Assembly: GCF_018881815.1 (NCBI RefSeq)
Contig: NZ_JACVPP010000001.1
Span: forward strand, 1,171,097-1,235,096
Source of the DNA: Polynucleobacter sp. MWH-HuK1
Lineage (GTDB): Bacteria > Pseudomonadota > Gammaproteobacteria > Burkholderiales > Burkholderiaceae
Direction of reading: 5' to 3'
Length of the DNA stretch: 64,000 nt
Below, one piece after another: positions 55,493 through 64,000 of the stretch; position 1 is the stretch's first letter; each line of letters starts with the position of its first letter. The notes beneath the pieces were generated by a model. That model searched no databases. It worked only from the letters and a program-made list of their open reading frames with translations, and was not told the DNA's origin. A program made the translations under genes and the position numbers.

Positions 55493-56854
55493 GTGCTCGA
55501 TTCGTTGCTTTATAGTCGCATTCAATTTGGTGCGAATATTTCCTTCCATATTCTTTTCCCGACAATTTCGATTGCATTAGGTTGGTTTCTTTTTTACTTC
55601 AAGATTCAACATAACCGAACTGGATTAGATTGCTGGCAAGAGGCATATCAGTTCTGGATAAAAATCTTCGCTTTAACTTTTGCTTTAGGTGTCGTAAGTG
55701 GCATCACGATGAGTTTTCAGTTTGGGACAAACTGGCCCGGCTATATGGAAACAGTCGGCAATATTGCTGGCCCATTACTAGCTTATGAAGTTTTAACGGC
55801 ATTTTTTCTTGAGGCAACTTTTCTAGGAGTCATGCTCTTTGGCGCAAAGCGTGTTTCGCAACGAGTCCATACATTGGCCACCTTTCTCGTGGCTTTTGGA
55901 ACCAGTCTTTCTGCCTTCTGGATCATTGCTTTAAATTCATGGATGCAAACCCCGCAGGGATTTACCATGATTGACGGTAGGGCACATGCCGTTGATTGGA
56001 TGGCTATTATCTTTAATCCATCGATGCCTTATCGGCTTGCTCACATGCTTCTGGCCTCCTTTCTGACGGTATCATTTTTCTTGGCTGGAATTTCTGCATA
56101 TCGATATCTGCGGAATAGTCGCTCACCAGCAAACTTACTGGTAATGAAGTTGGCTCTCACTGTTGCCATGGTTTTAACGCCTATTCAAATCATGCTTGGA
56201 GATTTGCACGGCCTCAATACCCTTCATCATCAGCCTGCAAAGTTAGCTGCCATGGAGGGGATTTGGAATGGCGGTACTGGTGTACCTGCAGTGATCTTTG
56301 GAATACCGAATCAACAAACTCGCACCAATGATTATGAGATCAGTATTCCTAAGTTGGCATCGCTGTACTTAACTCATAGCTGGGATGGTGAGGTTAAGGG
56401 TTTGAATGAATTTGGAGAGAAGATTCCTCCTGTCGCCCCTGTATTTTTTGCTTTTCGGATCATGGTTGGCATGGGTATCTTAATGCTCTTATTTTCATGG
56501 TTAGGGCGGTGGCAGTTACGTCAAAATCGACATCTACCAAGGTTGATAGCTAAAGGTTTGGTGTTGATGACCTTTTCTGGCTGGGTTGCAGTCTTAGCTG
56601 GTTGGTATGTGACCGAAATTGGACGTCAACCCTACTTAGTTACTGGCGTGCTTACAACTGCTCAAGCCGCAACAACTTTGCCAACAAGCATGGTCTTTTC
56701 TACACTTTTTGCTTATTTAACTCTTTATGTAGGTTTGTTGAGCGCATACATTTGGGTGGTTTTCTATCTGGCTCGTCAGGCTGATGATAAAGAAAATCCC
56801 AATGCTCAAATTGAGAAAAAATCCGAATCCTCGTGGAGCCCCTTTAGGACTTAA
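55493..56854 (+). CDS. Cytochrome bd-type quinol oxidase subunit I (cyanide-insensitive type)
   Basis: A 453-residue haem-bearing subunit that oxidises quinol and reduces oxygen. His19 (ANISFH), a haem ligand, and the haem/proton Glu pair in AYEVLTAFFLEATFLG are in place. The quinol region GWYVTEIGRQPYLVTG is present but the Q-loop is short, and total length is well below the E. coli CydA; both features mark the CioA type, which resists cyanide and sulfide. The start is GTG behind GGAG. Subunit II follows after 3 bp. Confidence 0.93.
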   Translation: MLDSLLYSRIQFGANISFHILFPTISIALGWFLFYFKIQHNRTGLDCWQEAYQFWIKIFALTFALGVVSGITMSFQFGTNWPGYMETVGNIAGPLLAYEVLTAFFLEATFLGVMLFGAKRVSQRVHTLATFLVAFGTSLSAFWIIALNSWMQTPQGFTMIDGRAHAVDWMAIIFNPSMPYRLAHMLLASFLTVSFFLAGISAYRYLRNSRSPANLLVMKLALTVAMVLTPIQIMLGDLHGLNTLHHQPAKLAAMEGIWNGGTGVPAVIFGIPNQQTRTNDYEISIPKLASLYLTHSWDGEVKGLNEFGEKIPPVAPVFFAFRIMVGMGILMLLFSWLGRWQLRQNRHLPRLIAKGLVLMTFSGWVAVLAGWYVTEIGRQPYLVTGVLTTAQAATTLPTSMVFSTLFAYLTLYVGLLSAYIWVVFYLARQADDKENPNAQIEKKSESSWSPFRT

Positions 56855-56857
56855 GTT

Positions 56858-57874
56858 ATGACGCCAATTGACTTCACCCAAGCATCAGTCTGGTTGCCAC
56901 TATTTTTCTTTGTCGCGATGGGTATTGCCATGCTGTCATATGTAGTTCTGGATGGTTACGACTTGGGAATCGGAATGCTCCTTAATCGGGCATCGGATCA
57001 TGATAAGGACATGATGATTGCATCGATTGGTCCATTCTGGGATGCTAATGAAACCTGGATTGTTTTGGGTGTCGGCTTATTGCTAGTTGCATTTCCTCTG
57101 GCTCACGGGGTAATACTGACAGAGCTTTACTTGCCTGTAGCGGCAATGTTGATTGGATTAATTTTGCGAGGCGTCTCATTTGACTTTAGGGTCAAGGTCA
57201 ATATTGAGCAAAAGCCACTTTGGAACTTATTGTTTTACGTCGGCAGTTTGATCGCCTCGGTCTCTCAGGGCATCATGATCGGCCGGCTGATTGTGGGTTT
57301 TGATTCAGGAATTCTGGGCTGGGTCTTTTCACTCCTTGTTGGAATATGTTTACCAGCAGGTTATATTCTCTTGGGATCTGCCTGGTTAATTTTAAAAACT
57401 GAAGGAACCCTTCAGCAACAATCATTTCGATGGGCTAAAACAAGTTTATGGCTCACTGGATTTGGGGTCGCATTAGTCTCTGCTGCTACTCCATACTTCA
57501 GTCCTGAAATTATGCATAAATGGTTTTCTTGGCCACAAATTCTTTGGCTTTCCCCAATTCCCATTGCGACCGCTATTTTATTTTTTCTCGCCAATCATTT
57601 TATTTGTGCATTAGAAAAAGGCTCCAGCAAGAGGGAGTGGTTACCTTTTGCCTGTGTTGTTGCCATTTTTTGGCTGGCATTTTTTGGTATTGCTTATAGT
57701 ATTTTTCCATATGTCATTATTGGGAAAATGACGTTGTGGCAAGCGGCTGCAGCTACTGAATCCCTATGGTTTATTTTTTGGGGTGCAATCGTAGTTCTGC
57801 CTACCATTCTTGGTTATACCCTTTTTTCATACAGAATCTTTAAGGGTAAAGCTAGCGTACTCACTTATTATTAG
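56858..57874 (+). CDS. Cytochrome bd-type quinol oxidase subunit II
   Basis: A 338-residue membrane subunit with about eight helices, containing the family stretch YVVLDGYDLGIGML near 30 and FWDANETWIVLG near 68. It partners the preceding subunit. I see no cydX-like small gene after it. A high-affinity, sulfide-tolerant oxidase suits the reactive-sulfur genes around it. Confidence 0.93.
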   Translation: MTPIDFTQASVWLPLFFFVAMGIAMLSYVVLDGYDLGIGMLLNRASDHDKDMMIASIGPFWDANETWIVLGVGLLLVAFPLAHGVILTELYLPVAAMLIGLILRGVSFDFRVKVNIEQKPLWNLLFYVGSLIASVSQGIMIGRLIVGFDSGILGWVFSLLVGICLPAGYILLGSAWLILKTEGTLQQQSFRWAKTSLWLTGFGVALVSAATPYFSPEIMHKWFSWPQILWLSPIPIATAILFFLANHFICALEKGSSKREWLPFACVVAIFWLAFFGIAYSIFPYVIIGKMTLWQAAAATESLWFIFWGAIVVLPTILGYTLFSYRIFKGKASVLTYY

Positions 57875-57904
57875 TAACGTTTTACCCCATTTATTATTCA
57901 GCAT

Positions 57905-57928
57905 GTATATGCGTATAAACGTATATAC
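57905..57928. promoter_or_regulatory. Near-palindrome GTATATGCGT-N4-ACGTATATAC
   Basis: 10-bp arms with one mismatch, 50 nt upstream of the Crp/Fnr start and 31 nt after subunit II. It is closely similar to 45917-45939. Confidence 0.6.
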
Positions 57929-57977
57929 AAATGTACGCATAAAATAATGTCTATAGAGTTAACTTGAGAATATCGCG

Positions 57978-58697
57978 ATGATGAAGCCTGTAGATATAAA
58001 GATTGCTTGGCAGGGTCAGAGCGACTGTGAGTCATGCTCTATCCGGAGCTCTGCTTTGTTCGCAGAGTTAAATGAGGAGGATTTCTCTAAAATTCATTCT
58101 CCAATAGACGATTTAAAGTATGAAGCAAATTCTTTGATTTATTCCCAGGGTGAATCTGCTCAGCATGTTTATACCTTGCGTCAAGGTTATTTAAAGTTAC
58201 TCCATCTCAATCCTGATGGCACCAGCAGGATTGTACGGCTTGTAAAGCCGGGAGATTTATTTGGGATGGAGGCACTATTGGGTGATCATTACAAGCACGC
58301 TGCTACTGCGCTTACTAATATTCGTGCGTGTAAGATTCCTAAAAATGTTATTTCAAGTCTGGGGGAGGAATCTCCAAGATTGCATCGTCAGATAGTGAAG
58401 AAATGGGGTGAGGCGCTCTCGGAATCTGAAGCATGGTTTTCAGAGATTAATACTGGGCGCATTGAAATTCGCCTAGCCAGATTTTTTATTCAACTGGCAA
58501 GGGAAACGAGCTCCCACACAGTCGCACCTCTTTTTAGACGTGAGGATCTGGGTTTGATGATGGATGTCAAATTTGAAACAATTAGTAGAGCCTTAGCATC
58601 TATGTCAGAGCAGGGGTTGATTTCAGATGTTACAAGGCTTTCAGTCCAAATTCCCAATATGAATGCGCTCAAGGATTTTGCAAAACGAGGAATGTAA
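57978..58697 (+). CDS. Crp/Fnr-family regulator
   Basis: A 239-residue regulator with an N-terminal CESC pair (Cys17, Cys20), a cyclic-nucleotide-binding-like beta domain (about 35-135), a dimer helix and a Crp helix-turn-helix (about 175-230, LMMDVKFETISRALASM). FNR needs four cysteines for its [4Fe-4S] cluster. Here Cys118 (RACKIP) corresponds to the distal one, but the third N-terminal Cys is missing, so a classical oxygen-sensing cluster is doubtful. It could bind the FNR-like boxes at 19137 and 44892. Confidence 0.88.
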   Translation: MMKPVDIKIAWQGQSDCESCSIRSSALFAELNEEDFSKIHSPIDDLKYEANSLIYSQGESAQHVYTLRQGYLKLLHLNPDGTSRIVRLVKPGDLFGMEALLGDHYKHAATALTNIRACKIPKNVISSLGEESPRLHRQIVKKWGEALSESEAWFSEINTGRIEIRLARFFIQLARETSSHTVAPLFRREDLGLMMDVKFETISRALASMSEQGLISDVTRLSVQIPNMNALKDFAKRGM

Positions 58698-58740
58698 TTC
58701 GCTGATAGTAATTAATAGCTAGAAAATAATTCACCGCTGA

Positions 58741-59415
58741 TTATGAAAACATCGGCATCATAATTGCTGATAGGGCGAACTGCCATATCGATACTGGCTT
58801 CTTAATTGCCACCACCCCAATTAGCGCTGATTTTCCAGAATGCGCTTTTCCCTCGCTTAATTCTGCTTCATAGCTTTTTAAGACTTCAATTTTTGTATTC
58901 TTAAGCAAACTCTTTATAACTCGCTCTGTGTACAAATTTTCAATCTGACTTGGCCCACCGGTTTTATATTCCAATTGCTTGGGCGTGTAACCCTGCAGGA
59001 TTAAGACGCCGCCCGGCTTTAATGCTAGTAGCATATCTTTAAATAATCGTGAGCGTTCTTTGGGGTTTGAGAATTGAATGAATATCGCAATGATTGCATC
59101 GTAATCGCCCGCCTCCCAATTGATTGACTCGCAATCAGATACAACGTAATTGACCTCTACATTTTTACTGCTAGCAAACTTTTTTGCTTTCTCAATTGCA
59201 ATATCAGAATAATCAAACGCATCAACTTGGTGATTCTGCTGGGCTAGCCAAGTAGAGTTTCTGCCTTCGCCATCTGCAACACACAAAATTCGTGCATTCT
59301 CTTTGAGGTACTTTGGAGCCATCTCTTGTAAAAATTCGTTTGCTTCAGTTCCAAATAGGAAACCTTCGCTATTAAAGCGGTCATCCCACATTTTTTTGGC
59401 TTCTAAATGTTTCAT
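58741..59415 (-). CDS. Class I SAM-dependent methyltransferase (module copy 2)
   Basis: 224 residues with the same SAM-binding motif (VADGEGRNS) as the protein at 37164. Substitutions occur from about residue 86 on (for example NVEVNY for NVSVNY, KSYEAE for KVYEAE, ALSAIMM for IIAAIMM), while the first third is unchanged at the DNA level. All motifs are intact, so both copies look functional. Confidence 0.85.
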   Translation of the reverse strand: MKHLEAKKMWDDRFNSEGFLFGTEANEFLQEMAPKYLKENARILCVADGEGRNSTWLAQQNHQVDAFDYSDIAIEKAKKFASSKNVEVNYVVSDCESINWEAGDYDAIIAIFIQFSNPKERSRLFKDMLLALKPGGVLILQGYTPKQLEYKTGGPSQIENLYTERVIKSLLKNTKIEVLKSYEAELSEGKAHSGKSALIGVVAIKKPVSIWQFALSAIMMPMFS

Positions 59416-59454
59416 CTGATTTTTTCTCGTTCTTCTAAGATTGCATTTGTTGAA

Positions 59455-60837
59455 TCAATTAAGGTAGGCATTCACCATTGAAAGATCCTGCTCTGAGATT
59501 TCACCGGTAAGTGCAGCTATGCGTAACCGATTCAGTAGGTAGTTCACTTTTTCCATATAAAGTGCATAGTCATTTGCGATGAGGTCACTTTCAGCTCCCA
59601 AAAGTTCCATCGTGGTGCGAGAACCATTCGAATACCCGATCCGTGTAGAGCTTAACCTTGCTTCTCCAGTCTTTTGGGCATTTGATAGTGCCGTTAACTT
59701 ATCCTTTGCGCCATAGAGCGAATACCAAACCGATCTTAAAGTTCTCTCTAAATTCTGCTCAGACTTGTTGTACTCGGCTTTAGTTTTTTCAACTAAGAGC
59801 AATGACTCCTCTTGCTTGGCTGTGCGGTAGCCGCCAGTATATAGAGGGATTGAAAGCTGTAATCCAACAAGATAATTATTAGTTGCTGTATTGCTGGCGG
59901 GACCAAAATTACCAGATCCACTTAAACTATCTTTAGAGGACTGTGCAACCGCATCGAGCTTAGGTGAGGCTGCTGTACTGTACTTTTCAGCCTCTTCTTT
60001 TGCTGCTTTTTCTTGCGTTGAAAGCATTTGCAGTTGGAGGTTTTGGGACTTTAACTTTCCTACATGTGTTTCGAGGCTTGGAAGTGATAGTTGTGCAACA
60101 TTTAAGTTGATTCTTGATGTGTCAATATTGACTGCGCCTCCATATAAATCCTGTAAGGCGAGTTTTTTGACGGAGAGATTATTGCTTGCATCTAAGGCGC
60201 GTACTTTTATGGTGTCCAATCGCTCGTTTGCTTCTTGCATATCTGTTTGACTGGCATCGCCAAGCCTAAAGCGCTTCTCAATTTGTTGGCGAGTATTGGC
60301 AATTGCTGCTTCTTGTTTTTTGACCAATCTAACGGCCTCTTCGGCACTAAGGACATCGAAATAGCGTTCAGCAACCAACAAAATTAGATTTTGGTTAGCT
60401 ATCTGAGCCCCAAGATTGGATGCATCAGCCGAGAGATTGAGATGTCGGCTTTGGGCAAGGCGTTCGCGGTTATAAATTGATTGGGTAGCGCCGACGGTAT
60501 ATCGGTTAACGAAACCATTATTAACTGAGGTATTGAAATTAGCCCCATTAAAAGTCCCCATACCTGGCGCATAGAATTGCGCACCAGTAGTTGAGGTGTT
60601 ATAGCTCATGCTGCCGGTGAGGGCGGTTAAGTTGACGCTTGGAAGCCATAAGGAAGTTCCCTGATCACGCCTTTTCTCTCCAGCCATCTGCTCATACCGA
60701 CTGGCAATGAAATCCGGGTCCCTATTTTGTGCTTCATGCCATACCTCCATTAAGCTTGTTGCCATTGTTGGATTGGATGAAATGGCTAGCAACGCCATCG
60801 CAGCTGCTGCAAAAGGTTTTATATCAAGAAGTTTCAT
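59455..60837 (-). CDS. TolC-family outer-membrane efflux protein (module copy 2)
   Basis: 460 residues, identical in sequence to the protein at 37878. The absence even of silent differences, while the flanking permease has many, points to recent gene conversion or recent exchange instead of simple selection. Confidence 0.92.
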   Translation of the reverse strand: MKLLDIKPFAAAAMALLAISSNPTMATSLMEVWHEAQNRDPDFIASRYEQMAGEKRRDQGTSLWLPSVNLTALTGSMSYNTSTTGAQFYAPGMGTFNGANFNTSVNNGFVNRYTVGATQSIYNRERLAQSRHLNLSADASNLGAQIANQNLILLVAERYFDVLSAEEAVRLVKKQEAAIANTRQQIEKRFRLGDASQTDMQEANERLDTIKVRALDASNNLSVKKLALQDLYGGAVNIDTSRINLNVAQLSLPSLETHVGKLKSQNLQLQMLSTQEKAAKEEAEKYSTAASPKLDAVAQSSKDSLSGSGNFGPASNTATNNYLVGLQLSIPLYTGGYRTAKQEESLLLVEKTKAEYNKSEQNLERTLRSVWYSLYGAKDKLTALSNAQKTGEARLSSTRIGYSNGSRTTMELLGAESDLIANDYALYMEKVNYLLNRLRIAALTGEISEQDLSMVNAYLN

Positions 60838-60852
60838 TGGTAACCTTTGAAT

Positions 60853-61062
60853 TTATGCGCCAGCTTTAGCGCCCAACTTACGAACAATTGTTTCCATGAG
60901 GCACCAGCCGGTTAAACCACTTTGCAAAATATTGGCGCCAACAAAAGCGGTAAAGGCTAAAAACCATTCATTTGCGAACCCTGGACTTCCAGGGGCGCCA
61001 AGCGCTATTGAGATCAAAATGAAAGTGCCTGCAATGATGTCAACAATTTTCCAAGAGGTCAT
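60853..61062 (-). CDS. DUF2892 inner-membrane protein (module copy 2)
   Basis: 69 residues identical to the protein at 39276, with two helices and one Cys at the end of the second. It lies between TolC and the RND permease, within the identical tract. Confidence 0.85.
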   Translation of the reverse strand: MTSWKIVDIIAGTFILISIALGAPGSPGFANEWFLAFTAFVGANILQSGLTGWCLMETIVRKLGAKAGA

Positions 61063-61081
61063 GATGAATTCCTTAGATTAA

Positions 61082-64000
61082 TTAATCAGTAGATTTGAGA
61101 ATTTTGTCTGCTCGATGAGCATAAGCCGAGTAATACAGCAAGGGAATTACCACTAAGGTGAGTGCAGTTGATACCAGAATCCCAAAGATTAATGAGATTG
61201 CAAGGCCGTTGAAAATAGGATCATCCAATATAAAGAATGCCCCTAGCATTGCCGCTAACCCTGTAAGTGCAATAGGTTGGGCTCTCGTGATGGCAGCATT
61301 CACCACAGCATCCTTAAAAGATATTCCTGCGCGAACCTGGAGGTTAATAAAGTCAACTAGCAGTATTGAGTTACGCACAATAATGCCAGCTAGTGCAATC
61401 ATGCCAATCATAGAGGTTGCTGTAAATTGCGCGCCAAGTAGAGCATGCCCAGGCATTACCCCAATAATCGTGAGGGGAATCGGCGCCATGATCACGAGTG
61501 GCGTGAGGTAGGAGCCAAAGTGCGCTACAACCAGTAGATAAATGAGTATTAAGCCAACAGCATAAGCAGCACCCATATCGCGGAAAGTCTCATAAGTAAC
61601 TTGCCATTCACCATCCCACTTGATGGCATAGCTTTGGTATGGGTCACTTGGAGCAGCGGTAAAGAATTCTTCCACTTCTTTGCCGTTTGGATCTTTAATT
61701 TTCTTGGTTAGCGATCTGGCCTTAAATAAGCCATATAAAGGGCTATCCACTTTTCCGGCGGTATCTCCGATAACATAGCTTACCGGCAAAAGATCCTTGC
61801 GATAGATGATTTGCTCTCGGTCTGCGTCTACGATAGATACTAATTGGCTAAGAGGCACTGCCTCCCGCTGTGAGTTTCTGACAGTCAATTTCAGCAACTC
61901 TTTTAATGAGTCCTGTTTATTTTCTGGGAGCCTGATTTCAGTGGGCGCAGGATATTTTGATTCATCATGTAAATAAGCAACGTTTTCTCCAGCAAGTCCA
62001 GCCCTTAAGGTTGTCACAATCGCTTGTTGAGAAACGCCCATTAAGCTTGCCTTGCGACGATCAACTAACAGGAACTGCTTTGGCGATTTTGCGATGCTAC
62101 TGTCATCAATATCGACAATGCCATCGGTTCTCTCAAGAGCGGATCTCACTGATTTACTTACACTCAGCCTGCCCTCTGGGGTAGGGCCGTAGATCTCAGC
62201 AACGATTGGTGAAAGGACTGGGGGGCCTGGAGGTACCTCTACCACCTTGACATTGGCGTTATATTTTTTTGCAATCTCTTGCAATGCTGGGCGAATGCGA
62301 CTTGCAATAAGATGGCTTTGATCTGAGCGATGGTGCTTATCTACGAGGTTAACTTGAATATCGCCTAATGCTGGATTTTGTCTAAAGTAGTACTGGCGTA
62401 CCAAGCCATTAAAGTTTATCGGGGCGGAAGTGCCTGCATAAATCTGGTAGCTACTTACTTCAGGAGATTTAGATAAGGCTCCCCCCATTTCCCTCAAAAC
62501 CTCTGAGGTCTTTTCGACCCTAGTGCTTGGTGGCATATCCAAGATCACTTGAAATTCTGATTTGTTATCAAATGGCAGCATCTTTAATACTACTAAGCCT
62601 GTCATTGGTAGTGAGAGTGAAATCAAGATTGCTCCGATCACCCCACCTGCGAGTAGCTTTCTATTTCTTTTTCCAGATTGATCGCTGAGTAGGGGGTCAA
62701 ATATTTTCTTAAACTTTGGGCTGATCCACAGAGCGAGATTAAAGTGTGTCTTTTGACTATCTGAATGTTGAGCAAGCCATATTCTTGCCATCCAAGGTGT
62801 CACCATGAAGGCAATGGCAAGTGAGAGCAGCATGCCCATGCTGGAGTTAATAGGGATGGGGCTCATGTAGGGACCCATCAGACCGGTAATAAATGCCATG
62901 GGTAGGAGTGCAGCAATCACGGTAAGTGTTGCCAAAATGGTGGGCCCGCCAACTTCATCTACTGCGCCAGGAATGATTTCTTTTAAGCTTTTATTAGGGA
63001 ATAGTAGTTGATGTCGATGAATGTTTTCAACCACCACAATGGCATCATCCACCAAGATTCCAATTGAAAATATCAAGGCAAATAGGGAGACTCTGTTGAT
63101 AGTAAATCCCCAAGCCCAGGAGGCGAATAGTGTGGCGGCTAAGGTAAGTACAACCGCCGATCCAACAATCATCGCCTCTCTACGACCTAATGCAAAGAAA
63201 ATTAGAGCCACTACTGACAATGTCGCAAAAATGAGTTTCTGGATGAGTTTGCTAGCTTTTTCATTAGCAGTTTCACCATAATTCCGCGAGACTGCTATCT
63301 CGATATCTTTGGGTATTAGGGTGGATCTTAAGGATTGCAATTGGCTGAGTACTTGATTGGAAACATCGACGGCATTCTCACCAGGTTTCTTGGTAACTGA
63401 AATCGTGACTGCTGGATGATCTTCAGAGTCTTTATCAGTCACGTCCGTATGCCAAACTAAGCGTCGATTTTGTATCGGCCCCTCAACGACTGCAGCCACA
63501 TCCTTGACGTAAACGGGGTTCCCTTGGCGAACCCCTAAGGCAATGCTCTCCACATCTTTTAAGTTTCTTAGAAAAGGGCCGGTTTCAATGGCAACGGCTC
63601 CTTGTTCTGTAAGAAGATCACCGACTGGCATGCCTAGATTGGCAGTTTCTAGCGCCATTCTGAGTTCTGGAATAGTGACACCCTTGAGTGCCATTTGCTC
63701 GGGGCTAACCTCAATTCGGATTGCCCGTTTTGGGCCTCCAATGGTGGCGACTTCTCGTGTCCCTTTTACTCGTTTCAAATCAATTTCAATTTGATTGGCT
63801 ATTTTTTCCAACTCATACGATGTGATTGAAGGATTTTTTGAAAATAGCGTCAGTGACAGTATTGGAACGTCGTCAATTCCCTTGGGCTTAATGATGGCGG
63901 GCATGACCCCGAGATCTTTTGGCAACCAATCTGAATTGGCTGCTACGGTATCGTGCAGCCTTACCAGGGCTTCTGTTCTCGGGACACCAACCTTGAATTG
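61082..64000 (-). CDS. RND efflux permease (module copy 2), 5'-truncated by window edge
   Basis: The frame is open to the last base, so the N-terminus (about 100 residues by comparison with copy 1) is beyond the window. GILVDDAIVVVENIHR, the proton-relay motif, is intact. The C-terminal 140 residues or so and one internal stretch match copy 1 exactly at the DNA level. Elsewhere there are many silent and some amino-acid changes, including in the periplasmic loops (ASENGTADHP of copy 1 against VTDKDSEDHP). Different loops may mean different substrates. Confidence 0.92.
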   Translation of the reverse strand, partial: QFKVGVPRTEALVRLHDTVAANSDWLPKDLGVMPAIIKPKGIDDVPILSLTLFSKNPSITSYELEKIANQIEIDLKRVKGTREVATIGGPKRAIRIEVSPEQMALKGVTIPELRMALETANLGMPVGDLLTEQGAVAIETGPFLRNLKDVESIALGVRQGNPVYVKDVAAVVEGPIQNRRLVWHTDVTDKDSEDHPAVTISVTKKPGENAVDVSNQVLSQLQSLRSTLIPKDIEIAVSRNYGETANEKASKLIQKLIFATLSVVALIFFALGRREAMIVGSAVVLTLAATLFASWAWGFTINRVSLFALIFSIGILVDDAIVVVENIHRHQLLFPNKSLKEIIPGAVDEVGGPTILATLTVIAALLPMAFITGLMGPYMSPIPINSSMGMLLSLAIAFMVTPWMARIWLAQHSDSQKTHFNLALWISPKFKKIFDPLLSDQSGKRNRKLLAGGVIGAILISLSLPMTGLVVLKMLPFDNKSEFQVILDMPPSTRVEKTSEVLREMGGALSKSPEVSSYQIYAGTSAPINFNGLVRQYYFRQNPALGDIQVNLVDKHHRSDQSHLIASRIRPALQEIAKKYNANVKVVEVPPGPPVLSPIVAEIYGPTPEGRLSVSKSVRSALERTDGIVDIDDSSIAKSPKQFLLVDRRKASLMGVSQQAIVTTLRAGLAGENVAYLHDESKYPAPTEIRLPENKQDSLKELLKLTVRNSQREAVPLSQLVSIVDADREQIIYRKDLLPVSYVIGDTAGKVDSPLYGLFKARSLTKKIKDPNGKEVEEFFTAAPSDPYQSYAIKWDGEWQVTYETFRDMGAAYAVGLILIYLLVVAHFGSYLTPLVIMAPIPLTIIGVMPGHALLGAQFTATSMIGMIALAGIIVRNSILLVDFINLQVRAGISFKDAVVNAAITRAQPIALTGLAAMLGAFFILDDPIFNGLAISLIFGILVSTALTLVVIPLLYYSAYAHRADKILKSTD

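Larger units (their letters stand above)
58738..64000 (-). repeat. Segmental duplication, copy 2 (runs off the window)
   Basis: Same four genes, strand and spacing as 37161-42423. Positions 59168-61284 and 62238-62560 appear identical to copy 1; others differ. The upstream end of the RND gene, expected near 64300, is outside. Confidence 0.95.

Noticed and set aside
37063-58740. Prophage or integrative element with integrase
   Set aside because: No integrase, transposase, phage structural or conjugation gene was found anywhere in the accessory part; only tRNA-associated repeats hint at past integration.

Overview
The window looks like chromosomal DNA of a free-living betaproteobacterium of the Burkholderiaceae, most likely Polynucleobacter or a close relative. 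This rests on gene content and order: tandem cyanophycin synthetases with their ABC/DUF1854 partners, glnB next to nadE, a tripartite tricarboxylate transporter with a BUG-type binding protein, and ftsK-lolA-serS. Base composition is moderate, with AT-rich intergenic DNA. No phylogeny could be run, so the genus is an inference.

Positions 1-36 kb are mostly housekeeping: pepN (cut by the window edge) with a convergent orphan VapB-like antitoxin; fbp; the cyanophycin locus (cphA, a shorter cphA paralogue, and a divergent ABC transporter/DUF1854 pair); a TctC-TctB-TctA uptake system; ilvD; an orphan FixJ-type regulator; a RodZ-like protein; glnB-nadE; soluble and membrane pyrophosphatases; trxB; ftsK-lolA-serS. 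Between 15.0 and 21.6 kb lie two putative copper loci. Each has a small DUF2946 protein of the CruR type (CPYC motif, RAPP-like C-terminus). The first leads a TonB receptor, a two-TM protein and a membrane ferredoxin. The second leads two unknown genes and a PCu(A)C copper chaperone. Both DUF2946 genes are followed, exactly 13 nt after the stop codon, by a 6-bp-stem hairpin.

From 36 kb to the end the window is accessory in character and rich in sulfur, thiol and redox functions: VapBC, tRNA-Ser(CGA), an efflux module (methyltransferase, TolC, DUF2892, RND permease), a SqrR/BigR-type ArsR repressor with two cysteines 66 residues apart, trxC, three rhodanese-domain proteins, a TonB protein, a HlyD/FtsX/ATPase exporter, Dps, a peroxiredoxin, a cyanide-insensitive-type bd oxidase and a Crp/Fnr regulator. 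The efflux module recurs 21,577 bp downstream in the same orientation with no visible indel. It contains tracts that look identical (about 2.1 kb and 0.3 kb) between clearly diverged ones, as gene conversion would produce. The second copy runs off the window end.

The most striking single element is a tRNA(CAU) gene, probably tRNA-Ile2, at 52719-53005. A 210-nt group I intron sits directly after its anticodon and shares the conserved blocks of the Azoarcus tRNA-Ile intron. Diverged copies of the DNA in front of this gene, plus an intron-less 3' tRNA scrap, lie at about 45.1-45.4 kb. Several AT-rich inverted repeats in front of accessory genes suggest shared regulation by the SqrR/BigR-like and Crp/Fnr-like proteins encoded here.
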